This document shows positions 25,845 to 35,645 of a DNA stretch of 64,000 nucleotides, piece after piece. The stretch's first letter is position 1. Every line of letters begins with the position of its first letter. This stretch comes from Nocardioides daejeonensis (GTDB taxonomy: Bacteria > Actinomycetota > Actinomycetes > Propionibacteriales > Nocardioidaceae): positions 248,001 to 312,000 of the forward strand of contig NZ_QHKZ01000001.1 of the NCBI RefSeq assembly GCF_003194585.1, written 5' to 3'. The notes beneath the pieces were generated by a model. It did not search any database. It was given only the letters and a program-made list of their open reading frames with translations, and had not been told where the DNA came from. The translations under genes were made by a program, and so were the position numbers.

Positions 25845-26766
25845 GCAGCGCGTGGTCCTCATCCCCGAGGGGCTGGACGGCGAGCGCGTCGACGCCGCCA
25901 TGGCCCGGATGTTCGGACTGTCCCGCACGAAGTCCGCCGAGCTGATCGCCTCCGGCCACGTCGAGCTCGACGGTCGTGGCGTCGGCAAGAGCGACCGGGT
26001 GACCGCGGGATCGACCCTCGACGTGACGATCCCGCACGAGCGGGACCCGCTGGCAGTGGTACCCGAGGCGGTCGAGGGCATCAAGATCATCCACGACGAC
26101 GACTCCATCGTCGTGATCGACAAGCCCGTCGGCGTCGCGGTCCACCCGAGCATGGGCTGGACCGGCCCCACGGTCGTGGCCCATCTCGCTGCCGCGGGCT
26201 TCCGCATCGCCACCAGCGGAGCCCCGGAGCGCCAGGGGATCGTGCAACGGCTCGATGTCGGAACGTCCGGCGTGATGGTGATCTGCAAGTCCGAGCACGC
26301 CTACTCCCGCCTCAAGAACGCCTTCCGCCAGCGCACCGTCGACAAGACCTACCACGCGCTGGTGCAGGGGCACCCAGACCCACTCGAGGGCACCGTCGAC
26401 GCGCCGATCGGACGGCACCCGAAGTCGGACTGGAAGTTCGCGGTGATGGCTGACGGTCGCCACAGCATCACCCACTACGAGACGCTCGAGGCCCACCGCT
26501 TCGCGAGCCTGCTGCAGATCCACCTCGAGACCGGCCGCACCCACCAGATCCGGGTGCACATGTCGGCGCTGAAACACCCCTGCGTCGGAGACATGACCTA
26601 CGGCGCCGACCCGGTGCTGGCGCGGCGCGTCGGCCTGGAGCGCCAGTGGCTGCATGCGGTGAAGCTGGGCTTCGAGCACCCCGACACCGGCGACTACGTC
26701 ACCTACGTCTCCACGTACCCCGCCGACCTGCAACACGCGCTGGACGTCATCCGCGAGGCACACTGA
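25837..26766 (+). CDS. rluD: RluD-type 23S rRNA pseudouridine synthase
   Basis: A 309-residue pseudouridine synthase of the RluA family. An S4 RNA-binding domain (about 5-65, [31 protein letters not shown]) precedes the catalytic domain with the active-site Asp in [14 protein letters not shown] (near 142) and [20 protein letters not shown]. It modifies uridines, probably in 23S rRNA helix 69. The lspA-rluD pairing is common in bacteria, and the genes overlap here. Confidence 0.92.
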   Translation: MTEQRVVLIPEGLDGERVDAAMARMFGLSRTKSAELIASGHVELDGRGVGKSDRVTAGSTLDVTIPHERDPLAVVPEAVEGIKIIHDDDSIVVIDKPVGVAVHPSMGWTGPTVVAHLAAAGFRIATSGAPERQGIVQRLDVGTSGVMVICKSEHAYSRLKNAFRQRTVDKTYHALVQGHPDPLEGTVDAPIGRHPKSDWKFAVMADGRHSITHYETLEAHRFASLLQIHLETGRTHQIRVHMSALKHPCVGDMTYGADPVLARRVGLERQWLHAVKLGFEHPDTGDYVTYVSTYPADLQHALDVIREAH

Positions 26767-26771
26767 GCGGC

Positions 26772-27236
26772 GTGGAGGAGCTCCTGCTGCGTCCGGGGAC
26801 GGCGAGCGACCTCGGGCAGGTCGCCGAGGTGTTGGTCGCCTCACGCCGCGCGGCATACCCGGCGATGCCTCCGTTCGTGCACCCTGAGGCGGAGGTGCGT
26901 GCTGGGGTGGCCGGCTGGGATCTCAGCGCCGTCGGGCTCTGGGTGGCTGAGCGTGACGGGGCGGTCGTCGGCTTCGCGGCGCTGACCTCGACCTGGCTCG
27001 ACCACCTGTACGTCGATCCGCGGCACGCCGGCCAGGGCATCGGCTCCGCGCTCCTCGGCCTGGCGCAGTCGCTGCGGCCGGCAGGGATCGGCCTCTGGGT
27101 CTTCGTGAGCAACCTCGGAGCGCGACGCTTCTACGAGCGTCACGGCTTCACAGAGGTGCGGCGCACCGACGGCACCGAGAACGAGGAGGGGGCGCCCGAC
27201 ATCGAGCTGCAGTGGCGAGGGAGGATGGGGACGTGA
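26772..27236 (+). CDS. GNAT family N-acetyltransferase
   Basis: A 154-residue acetyltransferase. The core is present: ERDGAVVGFAALTSTWLDHLYVDPRHAGQGIGSALLGLA, with the acetyl-CoA loop RHAGQGIG near 86-93, and the C-terminal GARRFYERHGFTEVRR. The substrate is unknown. The GTG at 26772 lies 5 nt after the rluD stop and gives the expected N-terminus (EELLLRPGTASD). It overlaps the DUF2332 gene in GTGA. Confidence 0.87.
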   Translation: MEELLLRPGTASDLGQVAEVLVASRRAAYPAMPPFVHPEAEVRAGVAGWDLSAVGLWVAERDGAVVGFAALTSTWLDHLYVDPRHAGQGIGSALLGLAQSLRPAGIGLWVFVSNLGARRFYERHGFTEVRRTDGTENEEGAPDIELQWRGRMGT

Positions 27237-28201
27237 ACCCCTGGGGCGCCGTACGGGAGCAGTACCTGGGTTTCGCCGAGCATGCGCGGGACTCGCCGTG
27301 CTTCGTCGACTGGAGCACTCGCGTCGCCGCCGACGAGGAGGTGCTCGACTGGCTGGCTGGACTGCCCCCGGTCAAGCAGCAACCCAACTTGGTCTTCGCC
27401 GCCGCCCGCTGGCACGGCGCTCCTGCGCCAGGCGCCTACGAGGGCTTCCGGGAGGTCCTGCTGGGCCGCGCCGCGACCGTCCGCGAGACGATCCTCAGCC
27501 GGGCCACGCAGACCAACGAGGCCGGTCGGATGGCCACCCTGACTCCGGTGCTGGGGTTGATCGGCGGGGAGATCGCGTTGGTCGAGGTCGGTGCCAGCGG
27601 GGGCCTCTGCCTCTACCCGGACCGTTGGGACTACGACTGGTCGCCGTACGGGGAGCTCCGCAGTGGAGGACCGACGTTGCGATCGGTGCCGGACGGCGCC
27701 TTCCCGGTGCCGCAGCGGCATCCCTCCGTCCGCTGGCGTGCGGGGTGCGACCTGAACCCGCTCGACGTGACGGACGCCGACGCGGCAGCCTGGCTCGCGA
27801 ATCTCGTCTGGCCCGAGCAGGACGACCGTCGCCGACAGCTCCAGGTGGCGATCGAGGTAGCGCGCGCGGAGCCTCCGGAGCTCCGCCGCGGCGACCTCTT
27901 CGAACTGCTGCCCGGGCTGCTTGCCGACGCGGCGCGGCGTGGTACGCCCGTGGTGCAGCACAGCGCGGTGATCGCCTACCTGCCACCCGCTCGCCGGGCC
28001 GAGTTCGCGGAGCTGATGCGAGGGCTGGTCGCCGACGGTGCCTGCCGCTGGATCAGCAACGAGGCCGCCACGGTGCTTCCGGAGGTGGCGGCCACGGCTC
28101 CGGAGCCTCGCCCCGGGCGCTTCGTGCTCGGTCTCGACGGCCAGGCGGTCGCGTGGACGCACGGCCACGGACGCTCATTCGGCTGGATCGACGGTCGATG
28201 A
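27233..28201 (+). CDS. DUF2332 family protein
   Basis: A 322-residue protein of the actinobacterial DUF2332 family: AVREQYLGFAEHARDSPCFVDWSTRVAADEEVLDWLAGLPPVKQQPNLVFAAARWHG is its typical opening, followed by a glycine-containing EVGASGGLCLYPDRWDY segment resembling the SAM-binding region of methyltransferases. The function is unknown; a methyltransferase-like fold is only a guess. The GTG at 27233 is chosen for the overlap with the preceding stop and a GGGAGG site; an upstream GTG at 27212 would add seven residues. Confidence 0.82.
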   Translation: MNPWGAVREQYLGFAEHARDSPCFVDWSTRVAADEEVLDWLAGLPPVKQQPNLVFAAARWHGAPAPGAYEGFREVLLGRAATVRETILSRATQTNEAGRMATLTPVLGLIGGEIALVEVGASGGLCLYPDRWDYDWSPYGELRSGGPTLRSVPDGAFPVPQRHPSVRWRAGCDLNPLDVTDADAAAWLANLVWPEQDDRRRQLQVAIEVARAEPPELRRGDLFELLPGLLADAARRGTPVVQHSAVIAYLPPARRAEFAELMRGLVADGACRWISNEAATVLPEVAATAPEPRPGRFVLGLDGQAVAWTHGHGRSFGWIDGR

Positions 28202-28301
28202 GTGGAGCCGGCCGATTGTGTCGGTGTGCTCTGTCAGGATGATCCCCAGCACGACGTAGGCTGTTTTTCTCCCTCTCGACCCGCAGGAGTTGCTCGTATC
28301 C

Positions 28302-31300
28302 ATGGCTGCCGGTTCCGGTGATTCCTTCGCCCACCTGCACGTTCACACCGAATACTCGATGCTGGACGGCGCCTCGTTGCTCGACGGGCTCTTCACCCGG
28401 GTGCGCGACCTCGGCATGACGTCGATCGCGATGACCGACCACGGCAACCTGCACGGTGCCTACGACTTCTGGTCGAAGGCCAAGAAGTACGACGTCAAGC
28501 CGATCATCGGCATCGAGGCCTACATCACCCCGGGCACCCAGCGCGGCGAGCGCCGCCGGGTGCGCTGGGGCAAGGGCGATCTCGCCGAGGAGGGCGGCAA
28601 CGACGTCGCCGGCGGCGGTGCCTACACCCACATGACGATGTGGGCGGAGACCACCGAGGGCATGCACAACCTCTTCCGGCTCTCCTCGCGCTCCAGTCTC
28701 GAGGGCTACTTCTACAAGCCACGGATGGACAAGGAGATCCTGGCTGAGCACAGCAAGGGCCTGATGGTCAGCACGGGCTGCCCGAGCGGTGCCATCCAGA
28801 CCCGGCTCCGCCTGGGGCAGTACGACGAGGCCGTGCGCGAGGCGGCGGAGCTGCAGGAGATCTTCGGCAAGGAGAACGTCTTCCTCGAGCTGATGGACCA
28901 CGGCATCTCCATCGAGAAGCGGGTCCGCGACGACCTGCTCCGACTGGGCAAGCAGATGGGCCTGCAGCCCATCGCCACCAACGACTCCCACTACAACAAC
29001 CCGGAGGACGCCGACGCCCACGACGCCCTGATCTGCGTCGCCTCCGGCAAGCGGCTCTCCGACCCGAACCGACTGAAGTTCGACGGTGGCGGCTACTACA
29101 TCAAGTCGGCCGCGGAGATGCGGGCGCTGTGGGCCGACGAGTTCGGGATGCCCGAGGCGTGTGACAACACCCTGTTGATCGCCGAGCGCGCCAACGTCGA
29201 GTTCACCGAGTCGACCGGCGGCTACATGGCGCGTGCGGAGGTGCCGGCGGGGGAGACCGAGGAGTCGTGGTTCCGCAAGGAGGTCTGGCGGGGCATCGAG
29301 GCTCGCTACCCGGGGGAGCGACTCACCGAGGAGGTCCGCGACCGGGTCGAGATGGAGCTCGGCATCATCTCGCAGAAGGGCTACTGCGGCTACTACCTGG
29401 TGGTTGCCGACTTCATCCAGTGGTCCAAGCGCAACGGCATCCGGGTCGGCCCGGGCCGCGGTTCCGGCGCGGGCTCGATCGCGGCGTACGCCCTCAGCAT
29501 CACCGACCTGTGCCCGCTTGAGCACGGCCTGTTCTTCGAGCGGTTCCTCAATCCCGAGCGCCCGTCGATGCCCGACTTCGACATCGACTTCGACGACGCC
29601 CGTCGCGGCGAGGTGATCCAGTACGTCAGCGACAAGTACGGCGCCGAGCGGGTCGCGCAGATCGCCACGTTCGGCCGGCTCAAGGCCAAGGCGGCGATCA
29701 AGGACGCCGCTCGTGTGCTCGACCACGGCTTCGCCATCTCCGACCGCATCACCAAGGCACTTCCTGCCGACGTGATGGGCAAGGGCGTGGCGCTCAAGGA
29801 CCTCTTCAACGAGGAGCACAAGCGCTACGGCGAAGGTGGCGAGTTCCGCGCCCTCTACGACCAGGACCCCGAGGTCCGCAAGATCTACCAGACCGCGGTC
29901 GGCCTCGAAGGCCAGATCCGCAACTGGGGAGTCCACGCCGCCGGCGTGATCATGTCGAGCGAGCCGCTGATCGACATCGTGCCGATCATGGCCCGTCCTC
30001 AGGACGGCGCTGTCATCACCCAGTTCGACTACCCGATGTGTGAGTCGCTGGGTCTGGTCAAGATGGACTTCCTCGGTCTCTCCAACCTGCGCATCCTCGA
30101 AGACGCGTTGGGCAACATCTTGGCCAACCGCGGTGAGCAGGTCGTGCTCGAGGAGCTGCCGTTCGACGACAAGGCCACCTACGAGCTGATGGGCCGGGGC
30201 GACACCCTGGGGGTCTTCCAGCTCGATGGCGGCGGCATGAGGGCGCTGCTCCGCTCGATGCTGCCCGACAAGTTCGCCGACATCACCGCGGTCAGCGCGC
30301 TCTACCGACCGGGGCCGATGGGTGCCGACTCCCACAACAAGTACGCGCACCGCAAGAACGGGCGGCAGCCGATCGAGCCGATCCACCCGGCCCTCGCCGA
30401 GGCGTTGGAGCCGGTGCTGGGGGAGACCTACGGCCTGATCGTCTACCAGGAGCAGGTGATGGCGATCGCCCAGGTGCTCGCCGGCTTCTCCCTGGGCGCC
30501 GCAGACAACATGCGTCGCGCGATGGGCAAGAAGAAGAAGGAGGAGCTCGACAAGCAGTACGCCGGCTTCGAGGCCGGCATGCTCGAGCGCGGGTATCCCC
30601 AAGACGCGGTCAAGACGCTCTGGGAGATCCTCGTCCCCTTCGCCGACTACGCGTTCAACAAGTCGCACTCGGCGGCCTACGGCGTCATCACCTACTGGAC
30701 GGCGTACCTCAAGGCCAACTACCCGACCGAATACATGGCCGCGCTCCTGACGTCCGTCAAGGACGACAAGGACAAGATGGCGATCTACCTCAACGAGTGC
30801 CGGCGGATGAAGATCCACGTGCTGCCGCCCGACGTCAACGAGTCGGCCCACAACTTCACGGCCGTCGGCACCGACATCCGCTTCGGTCTCACCGCCGTAC
30901 GCAACGTCGGCCACAACGTGGTCGACGGCATCATCCAAGGGCGCCAGGAGGGGCGCTACACCGACTTCAACGACTTCATGAGCAAGGTGCCGTTGATCGT
31001 CTGCAACAAGCGGGTCATCGACTCGCTGGCCAAAGCCGGCGCCTTCGACGACATGAAGCACAAGCGCCGCTCCATCGTGGCGGTCCACGAGCGTGCCGTC
31101 GATCTCTATGTCGAGGCGAAGAAGAACGACGGTGGCGGTCAGGACTCCTTGATCGACATGCTGGGAGCCGAGGAGGCAGGCAGTGCGTCGACCTACGTCG
31201 AGATCAACGAAGAGATCGACGAGTGGGACAAGATGACGCTGCTGAGCAGCGAGCGGGAGATGCTCGGCCTCTACGTCTCCGACCACCCGCTGCTCGGCTT

Positions 31301-31862
31301 GGAGCACGTGCTCTCCCAGGGCACGGACTGCACGATCGGGCAGCTGCTGCTCGACGAAGACCGGCCGCACGGCACGATGCTGACCGTCAGCGGCCTGATC
31401 ACGCAGGTGCAGCGCAAGATCACCAAGCGCGGTGATGCCTGGGCGACGGTCACCCTGGAGGATCTCGACGGGGCGATCGAGGTGCTCTTCTTCCCCAGCT
31501 CCTACCAGCTTGCGGGGCCGCACCTGGCCGAGGACTCGATCATCAGGGTCAAGGGCACGCTCTCCCGCGACAAGGACCAGCCGGAGCTGCGTGGGCAGGA
31601 GGTCAGCCTCCCGGATCTCAACGACGGCCCGTCCGGACCGGTGGTGATCAGCATGCCGTCGACCCGGTGCACCCCACCGATCGTCGAGCAGCTCAAGGAC
31701 GTGTTGTCCACCCATCCCGGAATGTCGGAGGTGCAGTTGAAGCTGATGACCCGCAACGCCACGACCGTCCTTCGGCTCGATGACCGGCTTCGGGTGACAC
31801 CGACGCCTGCTCTCTTCGCCGACCTCAAGCAGCTCCTGGGGCCCGGGTGCCTGGGGCAGTGA
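28302..31862 (+). CDS. dnaE: DNA polymerase III alpha subunit DnaE1
   Basis: A 1186-residue replicative polymerase. The N-terminal PHP domain begins FAHLHVHTEYSMLDGASLLDG; actinobacterial PHP domains often carry proofreading exonuclease activity, and its metal residues look intact. The catalytic aspartates lie in MPDFDIDFDD near residue 425, with GRGSGAGSIAAYAL just before. The tudor-like OB domain near the C-terminus has TVSGLITQVQRKITKRGDAWATVTLEDLDG. The ATG at 28302 (MAAGSGDSFAH) has GGAG at 28286-28289; TAGGCT at 28257-28262 may be its -10. It is co-transcribed with the next membrane gene. Confidence 0.97.
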   Translation: MAAGSGDSFAHLHVHTEYSMLDGASLLDGLFTRVRDLGMTSIAMTDHGNLHGAYDFWSKAKKYDVKPIIGIEAYITPGTQRGERRRVRWGKGDLAEEGGNDVAGGGAYTHMTMWAETTEGMHNLFRLSSRSSLEGYFYKPRMDKEILAEHSKGLMVSTGCPSGAIQTRLRLGQYDEAVREAAELQEIFGKENVFLELMDHGISIEKRVRDDLLRLGKQMGLQPIATNDSHYNNPEDADAHDALICVASGKRLSDPNRLKFDGGGYYIKSAAEMRALWADEFGMPEACDNTLLIAERANVEFTESTGGYMARAEVPAGETEESWFRKEVWRGIEARYPGERLTEEVRDRVEMELGIISQKGYCGYYLVVADFIQWSKRNGIRVGPGRGSGAGSIAAYALSITDLCPLEHGLFFERFLNPERPSMPDFDIDFDDARRGEVIQYVSDKYGAERVAQIATFGRLKAKAAIKDAARVLDHGFAISDRITKALPADVMGKGVALKDLFNEEHKRYGEGGEFRALYDQDPEVRKIYQTAVGLEGQIRNWGVHAAGVIMSSEPLIDIVPIMARPQDGAVITQFDYPMCESLGLVKMDFLGLSNLRILEDALGNILANRGEQVVLEELPFDDKATYELMGRGDTLGVFQLDGGGMRALLRSMLPDKFADITAVSALYRPGPMGADSHNKYAHRKNGRQPIEPIHPALAEALEPVLGETYGLIVYQEQVMAIAQVLAGFSLGAADNMRRAMGKKKKEELDKQYAGFEAGMLERGYPQDAVKTLWEILVPFADYAFNKSHSAAYGVITYWTAYLKANYPTEYMAALLTSVKDDKDKMAIYLNECRRMKIHVLPPDVNESAHNFTAVGTDIRFGLTAVRNVGHNVVDGIIQGRQEGRYTDFNDFMSKVPLIVCNKRVIDSLAKAGAFDDMKHKRRSIVAVHERAVDLYVEAKKNDGGGQDSLIDMLGAEEAGSASTYVEINEEIDEWDKMTLLSSEREMLGLYVSDHPLLGLEHVLSQGTDCTIGQLLLDEDRPHGTMLTVSGLITQVQRKITKRGDAWATVTLEDLDGAIEVLFFPSSYQLAGPHLAEDSIIRVKGTLSRDKDQPELRGQEVSLPDLNDGPSGPVVISMPSTRCTPPIVEQLKDVLSTHPGMSEVQLKLMTRNATTVLRLDDRLRVTPTPALFADLKQLLGPGCLGQ

Positions 31863-32431
31863 CCCGCCCGGCGGTGCTTCGCCAGGTGGCGATCACCCTC
31901 GGTGCGTTCCTGCTCGTCGGGGTGGCTGCCGCGTTCCTCTGGTACTGGTGGTGGTCGCCGGCGCCGGCGACCAACGCCTACCTGCTCGACGGCGGCAAGC
32001 CGTTCTTCGAGCCCGACCAGCAGTTCCGCTCCACCGGCCTCTACCTGGCGGTCGCCGTGCCGGTCGGCCTCGTCCTCGGCGCGGTCTTCATGTGGGTGTA
32101 CGACCACGATGAGCTCGTCACGCTGGGGCTGGTCGTGGTGGGAGCGCTCGCTGCCGGGCTGCTGATGGTCGCGGTCGGCTCCTGGCTCGGCCCGGACGCG
32201 CCGCAGTCGATCGACGTCAACGCGGACTACAGCGACGGGTTCCCGACCGTTGAGGCTGCGCTGACCGCGTCGCGGGTGGCCTGGTTCCTGGGCTTCCCCG
32301 GCGGCGCACTGGTGGGCAGCGTGCTGGTGCTGGTGGGCTTTCCCGGCGACGGCGCGGTGCCCCGCCGCGATCCCGCTGCGGTCGACGTGCCTCCGGCGGG
32401 ACAGGGCGAGGTCGCCCACAGCCCCTCCTGA
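31859..32431 (+). CDS. Uncharacterised polytopic membrane protein
   Basis: A 190-residue protein with about four hydrophobic segments (roughly 10-30, 60-80, 90-112 and 145-165). Between the first two is a conserved-looking extracytoplasmic loop FEPDQQFRSTGLYL. The C-terminus is polar and Pro-rich. I do not recognise a function; the loop recalls a small actinobacterial DUF family (possibly DUF2567) but this is tentative. The GTG at 31859 overlaps the dnaE stop in GTGA; an upstream GTG at 31847 is possible. It converges on ybaK with 7 bp between stops. Confidence 0.75.
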   Translation: MTRPAVLRQVAITLGAFLLVGVAAAFLWYWWWSPAPATNAYLLDGGKPFFEPDQQFRSTGLYLAVAVPVGLVLGAVFMWVYDHDELVTLGLVVVGALAAGLLMVAVGSWLGPDAPQSIDVNADYSDGFPTVEAALTASRVAWFLGFPGGALVGSVLVLVGFPGDGAVPRRDPAAVDVPPAGQGEVAHSPS

Positions 32432-32438
32432 GACACGG

Positions 32439-32924
32439 CTACCTCCCGATGGCCGCGTAGGTTCCGTCGGTGAGCATCAGCAGGTCGTCGGGGCGCAGGC
32501 CGATGTCCAGACCGCGCCGTCCGCCCGAGACATAGATCGTCTCGTGCAGGATCGCGGTCTCATCCAGCACGGTCGGGTGGCTACGCACCTGGGCGATCGG
32601 TGAGATTCCGCCGACCACGTAGCCGGTGGCCCGCTGCGCCGCAGCAGGGTCGGCCATCGCGGCCTTGGAGCCGCCGACGGCGCGGGCAAGTGCCTTGAGG
32701 TCGAGCTGGCCGGTCACCGGCACGATCCCCACGACGAGGCGGCCGTCGACGTCGGCGAGCAAGGTCTTGAAGACCGCTTCGGGCTCCACGCCCAGCGCCT
32801 CGGCGGCTTCCAGCCCGTAGTTCGTCACGCGCGGATCGTGGGTGTAGGCGTGCAACGTGTGGGGGATGCCGGCCTGGGTCAGCGCGATCACGGCCGGTGT
32901 GCCTGCGGGGGCCTTGCGAGCCAT
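32439..32924 (-). CDS. ybaK: Cys-tRNA(Pro) deacylase YbaK/EbsC
   Basis: A 161-residue YbaK-type editing enzyme, which hydrolyses Cys-tRNA(Pro). The fold signature runs through PHTLHAYTHDPRVTNYGLEAAEALGVEPEAVFKTLLAD with the conserved Lys near 53, and GYVVGGISPIAQ near 101, whose glycines line the active site. It ends LMLTDGTYAAIGR. Its ATG shares one nucleotide with the stop of the LON-domain gene (TGATG), so the two form an operon. Confidence 0.92.
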   Translation of the reverse strand: MARKAPAGTPAVIALTQAGIPHTLHAYTHDPRVTNYGLEAAEALGVEPEAVFKTLLADVDGRLVVGIVPVTGQLDLKALARAVGGSKAAMADPAAAQRATGYVVGGISPIAQVRSHPTVLDETAILHETIYVSGGRRGLDIGLRPDDLLMLTDGTYAAIGR

Positions 32925-33589
32925 CAGTTCGGGCTCCAGGCGGTCCGGCCGATCTGCGTGGCAGGCAGCGACGGGAGGGTGGTCATGGCCTGGATCTCGC
33001 GGCGCATGAGGTCGATCGCGAGGGCGAGGCGCAGCGCGACATCCGGTTCCTCGAGCAGCGCCTGGCGCTCGGGGAGCGTCAACATGGTCGCGGCGGAGAT
33101 GCTCCAGGCCAGCATGGCCGGATCGCGGGGGAGAGCGCCGACGAGCACTTCCTCGCCGTTCACGGCCGAGAGCGCCTGCCGGTACTCCTCGAAGGTCGCC
33201 AATGCCCGCGGGGCGAGCTGCGCGGCCTGCTCGGGCACCGGGTCCTCCAGCAGCTCGACGTCGCCCTCGGGGAAGGGGCCGGTGTGGTCGAGGCGGTCGA
33301 GCCTGAGCCGACTGCGGCCGACTGCCTCGACGTCGTAGCTGCCGTCGGCGTTGCGCTCGACGTCGGTGAGCTGCAGCAGGCAGCCGATCCGGAACCAGGC
33401 CTGGGCCGGCGCACCGACCTCGTGGCCGTCACGGATGGCGACCGTGCCGAAGAGCCGCTGCGCGGGGTCGGTCTCCTGTCGGAGGTGGGCAAGCATGGCG
33501 ACGTACCTCTCCTCGAAGATTCGCAGGGGGAGCACCTGACCGGGCATCACCACCGCGTTGAGGGGGAAGATCGGGATCGTCACGCTCAC
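32924..33589 (-). CDS. LON substrate-binding domain protein
   Basis: A 221-residue stand-alone LON N-terminal (LAN) domain protein: IPIFPLNAVVMPGQVLPLRIFEERYVAML is the typical opening, and FGTVAIRDG and GCLLQLTDVERNADGSYDVEAVGRSR follow. It lacks the AAA+ and protease parts of Lon, so it probably binds peptides or misfolded proteins as an adaptor; the role is unknown. The GTG start is 7 nt from a TAGGCT hexamer and no ribosome binding site is seen, which suggests a leaderless mRNA. Confidence 0.87.
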   Translation of the reverse strand: MSVTIPIFPLNAVVMPGQVLPLRIFEERYVAMLAHLRQETDPAQRLFGTVAIRDGHEVGAPAQAWFRIGCLLQLTDVERNADGSYDVEAVGRSRLRLDRLDHTGPFPEGDVELLEDPVPEQAAQLAPRALATFEEYRQALSAVNGEEVLVGALPRDPAMLAWSISAATMLTLPERQALLEEPDVALRLALAIDLMRREIQAMTTLPSLPATQIGRTAWSPN

Positions 33590-33596
33590 GACGGGC

Positions 33597-33602
33597 AGCC
33601 TA
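33597..33602 (-). promoter_or_regulatory. Candidate -10 for the leaderless LON-domain gene
   Basis: On the minus strand TAGGCT lies 7 nt before the GTG start at 33589. This matches the leaderless-promoter pattern seen at several other genes in this window. Confidence 0.5.
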
Positions 33603-33658
33603 CTGTCCGGCTCGATCCGTCCCTACGAGGTCTCTGGTACATCTGACCCAGTCAGTCC

Positions 33659-35554
33659 ATGATGGTCCCCATGCCGCGTCTGTTTCCTCGCATCCTCCCG
33701 GTAGCCGCTGGAGTCTGGCTGCTCATCGACCTCCAGAGAGTCTGGGCACCCTCGCTGATCACGATCTTCGGGCAGGCGGCCAGCACACCCGCCGAGCTGA
33801 TGGGCCTCTTCGCGGTGGTGGTCGTGGCCAGCCCGGCGGTGCTGCTGCTGGTGCTCCGCCGGGTCGGTCCGGAGCGGCGCGCCCGGACTGCCGCTGGCCT
33901 GCTCGTCGTCGCCCTGCTGGCGCGGATCGCGCTGCAGTGGGTCGGTGGTGGCGATCCCCAGCTCTGGATCGCCACCGTCGGTCTGGTCGCCGCGCTGGCA
34001 TGGCTCTACGTCGCTCCGTTCGGCTCGCGCGTCCTGGCGGCCGGGGTGATGACCGGGCTGGCCGTGGCGACGCTCACGCACGCCGCACTCGGCTCCTGGG
34101 GAGCCGTATGGCGAGCCGACGCCTGGGCATGGGGACTGCTTGCCGTGCAGACCGCCGCGGTGCTGCTGAGCCTGCGTGGTGAGCGCTGGGTGGGGGCGAG
34201 TCCGCCCCGGTTCGCACTCGCCCTCCTCCCCGCGCTGCTGTTGGCCGGCGTGGCGCTGGCGAACGTCGGCCGGGCGTCGGCGGCTGCCGGCGGATGGGGC
34301 GCGGCCCTGGTGGCGGGAGCGACCGTCGCGGCCGCGGGCGTGGCGCTGCTCGTTCCGCGCCTGTCGCCGTCGGTCGCGGTCATCGCCGCGGTCGTCCTCG
34401 CCGCCGCGACCGCCCTCGTCCTGGCAGGGGAGCCCACCGGGCTGGCTGCCGCCGCCGGCATCGTCGCCCTGGCCGGGCTGTTGGTGATGCTTGCCGGAGC
34501 GGTCGAGCCGTTGCGAAGCGGTCCGGAGGTGCCGCCCGCGGGCTTCGGCTGGGCGATGTGGACGGGCGGGATCACCTGGGTGCTGCTCTTCTTCGCCTAC
34601 TACGCCGGCTACGACCTCGGCTACCGCGCGGACTGGGTGCTGACCGTGCTGGCCGCAGCGCTCGGTCTGGCGGGAGTCCTCGCCGCGCGCCGGGACGCGG
34701 CCGACCCGGCACGGGTTGCTGGCGGCGTCGACCGGCACCGTGCCGCGGTGCCCGGGATCGTCGCTGCCGCGCTCGTCGCGGCAGGGGTGGCTTGGGTCGG
34801 CCCCCAGGTGACCATCCGGCCGCTCGACTCGATCCCAACCGGACGGGAGCCCGGGCTGAGCGTGCTGGCCTGGAACCTGCGCATGGGCTACGGCATGGAC
34901 GGTCAGTTCCAGGTCCGTGAGGTCGCCGAGCTGATCGCCGGCCAAGCGCCCGACGTGGTGCTGCTGAGCGAGATCGACCGCGGCTGGCTGCTCAACGGAG
35001 GCCAGGACCAGCTCCGGATCCTGGCCCGGCTGCTCGACATGGAGGCGCACTTCGGCCCGGCCGCCGACCCGGTCTGGGGCGACGCGATCCTGACCCGCCT
35101 CCCGATCAGCAACGTCGAGTCCCATCCACTTCGGGACTTCGGCGCCCCGACCGGCGCGCAGGTGCTGACTGCCACGGTGACGAAGGCGGGCGATCGCTAC
35201 GAGGTCGTCTCAACCCACCTGCAGCCGGCCGCGTCCGGCCTCGGGGGTGGATCCCTCCTCCAGGCCCGTCAGATCGCCGACATCGTCGCGGGCCGACTGG
35301 CCAAGGGCCGGCCGCTGGTCCTCGGCGGCGACCTCAACATCCCACCGGACAGCGAGAGTTTCCGTGCCCTGTTGGCGGTGGGGTTGGTCGACGCACTGGC
35401 GGAGCGGCGGCCGCTCTTCACCTCGCCAGCGGACCGCCCGGTCGAGCAGATCGATCACCTGCTGGTCACTCCCGACGTGGTGGTCTCCGGCGCTCGGACG
35501 GTGCGTACGGAGCTCTCCGACCACCTGCCGGTCTCGGTAAGAATCGCCCGGTGA
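33659..35554 (+). CDS. Membrane protein with C-terminal endonuclease/exonuclease/phosphatase domain
   Basis: A 631-residue protein. About residues 1-385 form a very hydrophobic Ala/Leu/Val-rich region with roughly eleven transmembrane helices. The C-terminal about 230 residues are an EEP (exo/endo/phosphatase) domain with all the motifs: LAWNLRMGYG, VVLLSEIDRG (Glu), GDAILTRLPI, STHLQP (His), LGGDLNIPPDS (Asp/Asn) and LSDHLPVSVRI (His). The substrate could be a phospholipid or phosphodiester at the outer face, but none can be read. Three clustered ATGs (33659, 33662, 33671) make the exact start uncertain. It diverges from the LON gene with 69 bp between. Confidence 0.85.
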   Translation: MMVPMPRLFPRILPVAAGVWLLIDLQRVWAPSLITIFGQAASTPAELMGLFAVVVVASPAVLLLVLRRVGPERRARTAAGLLVVALLARIALQWVGGGDPQLWIATVGLVAALAWLYVAPFGSRVLAAGVMTGLAVATLTHAALGSWGAVWRADAWAWGLLAVQTAAVLLSLRGERWVGASPPRFALALLPALLLAGVALANVGRASAAAGGWGAALVAGATVAAAGVALLVPRLSPSVAVIAAVVLAAATALVLAGEPTGLAAAAGIVALAGLLVMLAGAVEPLRSGPEVPPAGFGWAMWTGGITWVLLFFAYYAGYDLGYRADWVLTVLAAALGLAGVLAARRDAADPARVAGGVDRHRAAVPGIVAAALVAAGVAWVGPQVTIRPLDSIPTGREPGLSVLAWNLRMGYGMDGQFQVREVAELIAGQAPDVVLLSEIDRGWLLNGGQDQLRILARLLDMEAHFGPAADPVWGDAILTRLPISNVESHPLRDFGAPTGAQVLTATVTKAGDRYEVVSTHLQPAASGLGGGSLLQARQIADIVAGRLAKGRPLVLGGDLNIPPDSESFRALLAVGLVDALAERRPLFTSPADRPVEQIDHLLVTPDVVVSGARTVRTELSDHLPVSVRIAR

Positions 35555-35645
35555 GCGGTGAGCGGGTGCCCCGTGACTGCGGGTGCCCGTGTTCGGCGTG
35601 ACCGGCGTGACGCGCAGCGAGCGCGAGACGTTGGACAACCCGGAG

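Noticed and set aside
28053-31715. A 1220-codon minus-strand frame opposite dnaE
   Set aside because: Composition is that of a reverse-complement shadow (Val/Asp/Gly/His-rich with no domain), and the plus strand encodes intact DnaE.
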